From: an uncultured Holosporaceae bacterium
GTDB taxonomy: Bacteria; Pseudomonadota; Alphaproteobacteria; RUG11792
NCBI GenBank assembly: GCA_947285985.1
Contig: CAMYPB010000004.1
Span: 1 to 29,087 of the forward strand
Length of the DNA stretch: 29,087 bases
Reading direction: 5' to 3'
Position numbers and translations under genes: made by a program. The notes under the pieces were generated by a model that saw only the letters and a list, made by a program, of their open reading frames with translations, searched no databases and was not told the DNA's origin. Within the stretch, counting starts at the first letter, position 1, and each line of letters begins with the position of its first letter. Positions 25,429 to 29,087 of this stretch are shown piece by piece.

Positions 25429-25444
25429 TGTTTCACGTGAAACA
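25429..25444. promoter_or_regulatory. parS centromere site (5 of 5)
   Basis: A perfect TGTTTCACGTGAAACA, extended to a 24-bp palindrome by ACAT and ATGT. It is 75 bases from site 4 and about 1.7 kb from mipZ, whose product works with ParB bound at such sites. Confidence 0.93.
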
Positions 25445-25488
25445 ATGTGATAAAAATAAATGTATATTGTATTTTATCTAAAAAATAC

Positions 25489-25524
25489 AAAACCCCATGT
25501 ATTTCAAGGCTTCCACGGGGTTTT
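25489..25524 (-). terminator. Rho-independent terminator of the ankyrin gene
   Basis: AAAACCCCATG (25489-25499) pairs with CACGGGGTTTT (25514-25524); on the minus strand the single irregular pair is G-U, on the plus strand it is an A-C mismatch. T-rich DNA follows on the minus strand. It lies just past the ankyrin gene's stop at 25561. Confidence 0.75.
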
Positions 25525-25560
25525 TGTTTTGTAAATTGTATAAAATTTTATCTAAAAACA

Positions 25561-26199
25561 CTATTGAATTTTTTCGTGACAATATTCCTCTATCATATTG
25601 ATGATTGTTGCACAATTCGGGCTATCATTTTTATATGATGCCAATTTCATGAGTATTGCACGATATTCTTCATCATGTATATCGAGTTTCGCGTTATTAT
25701 CCATGAAATATTGTGTTAGTGTTGCGTTTCGTCTTTGGATTGCATAGATTATAGGAGGCCAAAATTTCATGGAATGTTTATTATTTATGTTTGCTCCCAT
25801 CAAACACAATGAGATTGCTATCTGTGTTCCTCCGTAGGACGATGATGCACTTATCAATGGAGTATTTCCCGATAGATCGCGTATTTCAGTTTTTGCCCCA
25901 AGGAAACACAATGATAAAACAGATATAATATCCCCTTTTTTAACTGCGTCTGTCAGGGGTCTATTTCCTTTTCTGTCTGGTGAATCGATGGATTGTCCAT
26001 AATCATGTCTCATAACTTCCATTGTGGCGCATATTTGATTGACACTGATATCCTGATTTACATTGTATTTTGATAAAACATTTTGTATTTCATGGACGAT
26101 GTCTTTTATAGATTCCCTATCGTATTCCGTCTGGGAATATACTATATTCTGACAAGATGTTATGATCGATATTATCGATATCAACATTTTTTTTATCAT
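25561..26199 (-). CDS. Ankyrin-repeat lipoprotein, possible host-interaction factor
   Basis: The 212-aa protein starts MIKKMLISIISIITSC, a signal peptide ending in a lipobox-like ITSC, so it may be lipid-anchored after cleavage before the Cys. A helical spacer follows, then two to three ankyrin repeats: DSPDRKGNRPLTDAVKKGDIISVLSL, RDLSGNTPLISASS and following, and a degenerate third beginning NNKHSMKFWPPIIYAI. A fourth helix pair ends the protein. Ankyrin proteins of intracellular bacteria often bind host proteins, but a lipoprotein signal would place this one in the envelope rather than in the host cytosol. ATG 26199 is preferred; an in-frame TTG at 26211 falls in the U-run of the map terminator. 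Neither has a clear Shine-Dalgarno. Function is not known. Confidence 0.78.
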   Translation of the reverse strand: MIKKMLISIISIITSCQNIVYSQTEYDRESIKDIVHEIQNVLSKYNVNQDISVNQICATMEVMRHDYGQSIDSPDRKGNRPLTDAVKKGDIISVLSLCFLGAKTEIRDLSGNTPLISASSSYGGTQIAISLCLMGANINNKHSMKFWPPIIYAIQRRNATLTQYFMDNNAKLDIHDEEYRAILMKLASYKNDSPNCATIINMIEEYCHEKIQ

Positions 26200-26209
26200 G
26201 ATGTTGCTC

Positions 26210-26236
26210 AAAAAAGATGATCCATATAATCATCTT
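26210..26236 (-). terminator. Rho-independent terminator of map
   Basis: AAGATGAT (26214-26221) and ATCATCTT (26229-26236) form an 8-bp stem with a 7-nt loop, followed on the minus strand by a run of six T (26215-26210). It lies 15 bases past the map stop and separates map from the ankyrin gene. Confidence 0.75.
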
Positions 26237-26250
26237 ACAATCATTTTTAT

Positions 26251-27006
26251 TTAGGATGTCAATACTTCAATTCCATTTTCCGTGACGGATATTGTATGTT
26301 CGAATTGTGCGGACAATGATTTATCAATTGTCGTGACAGTCCATCCATCGCGTTGTAATTTTGTTTTATGGGATCCCGTGTTGATCATAGGTTCGATTGT
26401 GAAGAACATTCCCGGAAGAATTTCGGGACCTGTATTTTTTTCTCCATAATGCAAGACGTTAGGTTCTTCATGGAAGGATTGTCCTATTCCGTGCCCACAA
26501 TAATCTCGGACAACTGAAAATCCGTTCTTTTCGACGAAATTTTGTATGGCATATCCTATATCCCCGAAGAATCCGTGTGGTTTAACCGCGGAAATTCCGA
26601 TATCCAACGCTTTTTTCGTTATATCTATCAATTTTTGTGCTTGATTCGTTATTTTCCCGATTCCATAACTTCGACTCGTATCCCCGAACCATCCATCTAG
26701 AATAACTGTTATATCGATATTCAGGATATCTCCATTTCGTAGTTTATATGGGCCCGGAATTCCATGGCATACGACATGATTGACGGATATACACGTCGAT
26801 TTTGGGAATCCTCGATAATTCAAGGGGGCTGGGATTGCGTTATTTTTTATGATAAAATCATGACAAATTTTATCGAGTTCTTCTGTCGAGATTCCTTCCT
26901 CAATATAATTTTCTATATGGTCCAAAACTTTTTTCGCGAGTTGACATGACTTCCTCATAGGAACGATATCTTCAGGTTTATATATTTTTATGGAATTTTG
27001 TTGCAT
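26251..27006 (-). CDS. map: Type I methionine aminopeptidase
   Basis: This enzyme removes the initiator Met from nascent proteins and is essential. The 251-aa protein from MQQNSIKIYKPED has the pita-bread fold ligands in order: Asp in NIDITVILDG, Asp in WFGDTSRS, His in CGHGIGQSFHEEPN, Glu in FFTIEPMI and Glu in QFEHTISV. The substrate-pocket His is in NHVVCHGIP. NYRGFPKSTCISVN is also typical. The frame continues upstream to 27054, but the additional 16 residues are unlike the family, so 27006 is chosen even though no Shine-Dalgarno is obvious. The gene is divergent from mipZ across about 150 bases and ends in a terminator. Confidence 0.95.
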   Translation of the reverse strand: MQQNSIKIYKPEDIVPMRKSCQLAKKVLDHIENYIEEGISTEELDKICHDFIIKNNAIPAPLNYRGFPKSTCISVNHVVCHGIPGPYKLRNGDILNIDITVILDGWFGDTSRSYGIGKITNQAQKLIDITKKALDIGISAVKPHGFFGDIGYAIQNFVEKNGFSVVRDYCGHGIGQSFHEEPNVLHYGEKNTGPEILPGMFFTIEPMINTGSHKTKLQRDGWTVTTIDKSLSAQFEHTISVTENGIEVLTS

Positions 27007-27097
27007 AATTACGCGTATGTCTAAAAAAATACATATGATAGTATAGTTTAGCATAACTTTTTAAACTCCTCATTAAAATTTTTTTGATGTACTCAAG

Positions 27098-27125
27098 TTG
27101 AGAGGGGTGATAGTATACATATTAT
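27098..27125 (+). promoter_or_regulatory. Possible promoter of the mipZ operon
   Basis: TTGAGA (27098-27103) and TATTAT (27120-27125) with a 16-bp spacer resemble a sigma-70 promoter, giving a start about 25 bases before the mipZ ATG. A small palindrome CTCAAGTTGAG overlaps the -35 box. Weak match; other AT-rich candidates exist. Confidence 0.35.
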
Positions 27126-27155
27126 CCATATTTTCATTTTGTGTTATATTTTTTT

Positions 27156-27953
27156 ATGAGTCGGAAAGTTATAGTTTTTGGAAATCAAAAGGGGGGGACT
27201 GGAAAATCAACTTTAGCCATGCATTTAGTTGTGAGTTTATTATATGAGGGTTATAAGGTTGGAACGATAGATGTCGACGCGAAACAAGGGACTTTTTCTC
27301 GATATATTGAGAATAGAATACGAACATCTCAAACGAATCCTGAGATATTGTGTCCATTTCATACTCCTGTTTTTTCGAGTAATAAAGATTCCGTTGAGGA
27401 GTTGGAACGTGAAAATGCAGAAAATTTTAATAATATTATAAATTCCTATAATGATTATGACTTCGTGATAGTTGATACTCCAGGGAGTGACACGAGTCTA
27501 TCGCGTATCGCACATTCATATGCTGACACATTGATAACTCCCCTCAACGAAAGTTTTATAGATCTCGATCTCCTCGTACGTCTGAAGGAATCAGTGAGTA
27601 GTTCCGAATTAAAACCAAGTACATATTCCGAAATGGTCTGGGAACAAAAGAAAAACAAAGTAATGCGAAATAAAGGGACAATAGATTGGGTAGTCCTCAT
27701 CAATAGAATGTCGAATATCGCATCAAAAAATCGTCTGGAACTTGAAAAAATCCTAAACGCACTCTCAAAAAGAATAGGTTTCAGATTAGCTCGCGGTTTT
27801 AAAGAACGTGTTATTTTTAGAGAGTTGTTTATACAAGGTCTGACTCTCCTCGATAATAAAAATACAAATGGACAATTGAGTCTCTCTCATATCGCAGCAA
27901 AACATGAATTATCGGATTTATTGAAAATTTTAAATATCGGAGGACAAAAGTGA
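27156..27953 (+). CDS. mipZ: Division-plane positioning ATPase MipZ
   Basis: MipZ is a ParA/MinD-type ATPase that forms a gradient from ParB-bound parS and blocks FtsZ assembly away from mid-cell. The 265-aa protein from MSRKVIVFGNQ has the deviant Walker A KGGTGKST, the switch-I region TIDVDAKQGTFSRYIENR, the Walker B-like VIVDTPGSD, and the MipZ-specific tract YSEMVWEQKK (about residue 170) and RGFKERVIFRELFIQGLTLLD near the C-terminus, which separate it from ordinary ParA. The frame is open five codons further to a Met at 27141. No Shine-Dalgarno is obvious. It is the first gene of an operon: its TGA overlaps the GTG of the Fe-S carrier gene. A run of seven G (27191-27197) falls in the Walker A codons. 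Confidence 0.93.
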   Translation: MSRKVIVFGNQKGGTGKSTLAMHLVVSLLYEGYKVGTIDVDAKQGTFSRYIENRIRTSQTNPEILCPFHTPVFSSNKDSVEELERENAENFNNIINSYNDYDFVIVDTPGSDTSLSRIAHSYADTLITPLNESFIDLDLLVRLKESVSSSELKPSTYSEMVWEQKKNKVMRNKGTIDWVVLINRMSNIASKNRLELEKILNALSKRIGFRLARGFKERVIFRELFIQGLTLLDNKNTNGQLSLSHIAAKHELSDLLKILNIGGQK

Positions 27954-28273
27954 TTAATATAAATATTGACGAAAATGCATTGAATCTCATCAGACAAACA
28001 ATTTCAAAGAATAACAATCAAGATGTATATCCAAGGATATATATGAGGAAGGGGGGATGTGCAGGAAATATGTTAGTTTTATCAATGCAAGAAAAACAAA
28101 ATACAGATGAAGTATTCGATATTAATGATATAGAATTCGTCGTCTCAAATGAAGTCCTCTCCAATACAAATGATATATCTATTATACTTCAACAAGGATT
28201 GGGCGCTCAAATTATCGTCAAAAATAATTCAGCATCTTCAAAATGTAAATGTGGTAAATCTTTTAGGATATGA
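27950..28273 (+). CDS. A-type iron-sulphur carrier (IscA/SufA/ErpA family)
   Basis: A-type carriers hold and deliver Fe-S clusters to apoproteins such as respiratory complex I subunits. The 107-aa protein has the HesB/IscA fold length and the three ligand cysteines: Cys37 in RKGGCAGN and Cys99 and Cys101 in KCKCGKSF. The start is GTG, overlapping the mipZ stop by four bases, with a strong Shine-Dalgarno GGAGG (27939-27943) 6 nt upstream. Its own TGA overlaps the ATG of xthA. Which subtype (IscA, SufA or ErpA) cannot be settled from this sequence. The link with mipZ is probably operon convenience rather than shared function. Confidence 0.85.
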   Translation: MININIDENALNLIRQTISKNNNQDVYPRIYMRKGGCAGNMLVLSMQEKQNTDEVFDINDIEFVVSNEVLSNTNDISIILQQGLGAQIIVKNNSASSKCKCGKSFRI

Positions 28274-29034
28274 AAAATTTTATGAAAATAGCTTCATGGA
28301 ACGTAAATTCTATACGTGTTCGAATTGAACACATCGTCAAATTTTTGAAGGACCACGATATAGATGTCCTCCTCCTACAAGAAATAAAATGTATCAATGA
28401 AGTATTCCCAAATTCTATATTTCAAGATATGGGGTATAATTGTGAGGTATTCGGACAAAAAACGTATAATGGCGTCGCAATACTATCAAAATACTTGATA
28501 GAGGACGTTACCCTCGGATCATCCGTCTTTGAAGATGATCCACAATCCCGTTATATAGAGGCCCTCATAAATGGATATAATATATCGTCAGTCTACGTCC
28601 CAAACGGACAAGAACCAAATACCAATGCGTATTTTTATAAATTGGATTTTTTGAAAGTTTTATCAAATTATATAAAAAATAAGACGAATTTTATAATAGG
28701 AGGGGATTTTAATATCGCTCTCTCAGATCAAGATGTTTATGATCCAAAATCTTGGAAGGACAAAATTTGTTGTACATCAAGAGAAAGAGAATGTTTGAAT
28801 AATTTTATTCAAAATAATCAATTAAAAGATTCTATATCAAATTTTCGTAAAAATGATGAAAAAATTTACACATGGTGGGATTATAGACACTCTATGTTTC
28901 AAAAAGATAAAGGATTGCGTTTGGATTATTTTTTTGTATCTCAGAATATCATTATAGAGAATATGTTCGTTGAAAAATCTATGAGATCCCTAGAACGTCC
29001 TTCAGATCATGCCCCAATTATTATGATCATATAA
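28270..29034 (+). CDS. xthA: Exodeoxyribonuclease III / AP endonuclease
   Basis: XthA cuts DNA 5' to abasic sites and trims 3' ends in base-excision repair. The 254-aa protein shows the family's motifs in order: SWNVNSIRVR (about residues 8-17), LLQEIKC (about 35-41, metal-binding Glu), VYVPNGQ (about 113-119), GGDFNIA (about 144-150, catalytic Asp and Asn), TWWDYR (about 200) and the C-terminal RPSDHAPI with the catalytic Asp-His pair. ATG 28270 overlaps the preceding stop; an in-frame ATG at 28282 (MKIASWNV) matches the usual family start better and is equally plausible. The 53 bases after the stop hold no gene I can support. Confidence 0.93.
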   Translation: MKNFMKIASWNVNSIRVRIEHIVKFLKDHDIDVLLLQEIKCINEVFPNSIFQDMGYNCEVFGQKTYNGVAILSKYLIEDVTLGSSVFEDDPQSRYIEALINGYNISSVYVPNGQEPNTNAYFYKLDFLKVLSNYIKNKTNFIIGGDFNIALSDQDVYDPKSWKDKICCTSRERECLNNFIQNNQLKDSISNFRKNDEKIYTWWDYRHSMFQKDKGLRLDYFFVSQNIIIENMFVEKSMRSLERPSDHAPIIMII

Positions 29035-29087
29035 TTTTTTTTATGGTTGTAAAGAAAAAACATATTGCGTTGTGGGGGATGATGTGA

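Noticed and set aside
27191..27197. Seven-G run in mipZ as a second phase-variation tract
   Set aside because: It is short and encodes the essential Walker A glycines, which constrain it; slippage here would destroy a conserved gene.
29043..29087. Start of a further gene after xthA (MVVKKKH...)
   Set aside because: The frame meets TGA at the very last base of the window after 14 codons. TGA is used as a normal stop by mipZ and the Fe-S carrier gene, so reading it as Trp is not supported.
1..29087. CRISPR array or insertion sequence
   Set aside because: I found no regularly spaced repeats, no transposase-like frame and no terminal inverted repeats with target duplications.

Overview
The window reads as a strongly AT-rich, gene-dense stretch of an alphaproteobacterial chromosome, probably from a reduced, host-associated lineage. 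Alphaproteobacterial markers are a MipZ-type ParA ATPase, a DivL-type protein with tyrosine at the phosphoacceptor position, CarD, and five perfect copies of the parS core TGTTTCACGTGAAACA. Scattered phage- or gene-transfer-agent-like genes, an ankyrin lipoprotein, a DAACS transporter and Asn-rich protein tails resemble Rickettsiales or Holosporales endosymbionts. To my knowledge MipZ is absent from Rickettsiales proper, so I lean towards Holosporales-like; this is inference.

Layout. 1-723: a 3TM holin-like gene with its own terminator. 689-4461: ftsA and a divL-like gene, both on the minus strand. 4694-9247: an Asn-rich membrane protein, a secreted beta-lactamase-fold serine hydrolase, a dicarboxylate/amino-acid symporter, and a secreted coiled-coil protein whose gene carries an in-frame run of 13 G. 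9541-11126: a large unrecognised, possibly phage-tail-related protein convergent with tRNA-Gln(CTG). 11173-16717: a minus-strand run in transcription order M48 protease, Na+/H+ antiporter, carD, lptD. 16762-16949: two 62-bp direct repeats, each with parS. 17191-20907: rne, rbfA and nuoD (nuoD contains a parS). 21018-25239: a small coiled-coil gene, ftsH and acs on the minus strand. 25354-25444: two more parS sites. 25561-27006: ankyrin lipoprotein and map. 27156-29034: a tightly overlapping mipZ / A-type Fe-S carrier / xthA operon.

How the parts fit. FtsA (membrane tether of the Z-ring), DivL (regulator of the CckA-CtrA pathway in Caulobacter), MipZ (ParB-bound inhibitor of FtsZ assembly) and the parS sites all belong to the system coupling chromosome segregation to division. 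Five parS in about 8.7 kb argue that this is the centromere-like, probably origin-proximal part of the chromosome, although parA, parB, dnaA and the usual origin-flanking genes are not in the window. Other genes are housekeeping: LPS export (lptD), RNA decay (rne), ribosome maturation (rbfA), complex I (nuoD), membrane proteolysis (ftsH), acetate activation (acs), N-terminal processing (map), Fe-S assembly and base-excision repair.

Most noteworthy are the poly-G tract at 8720-8732, which looks like a phase-variation switch directly behind a signal peptide; the parS cluster, including duplicated intergenic copies and one inside nuoD; and the DivL-like protein, in which both the phosphoacceptor and much of the ATP site are altered.
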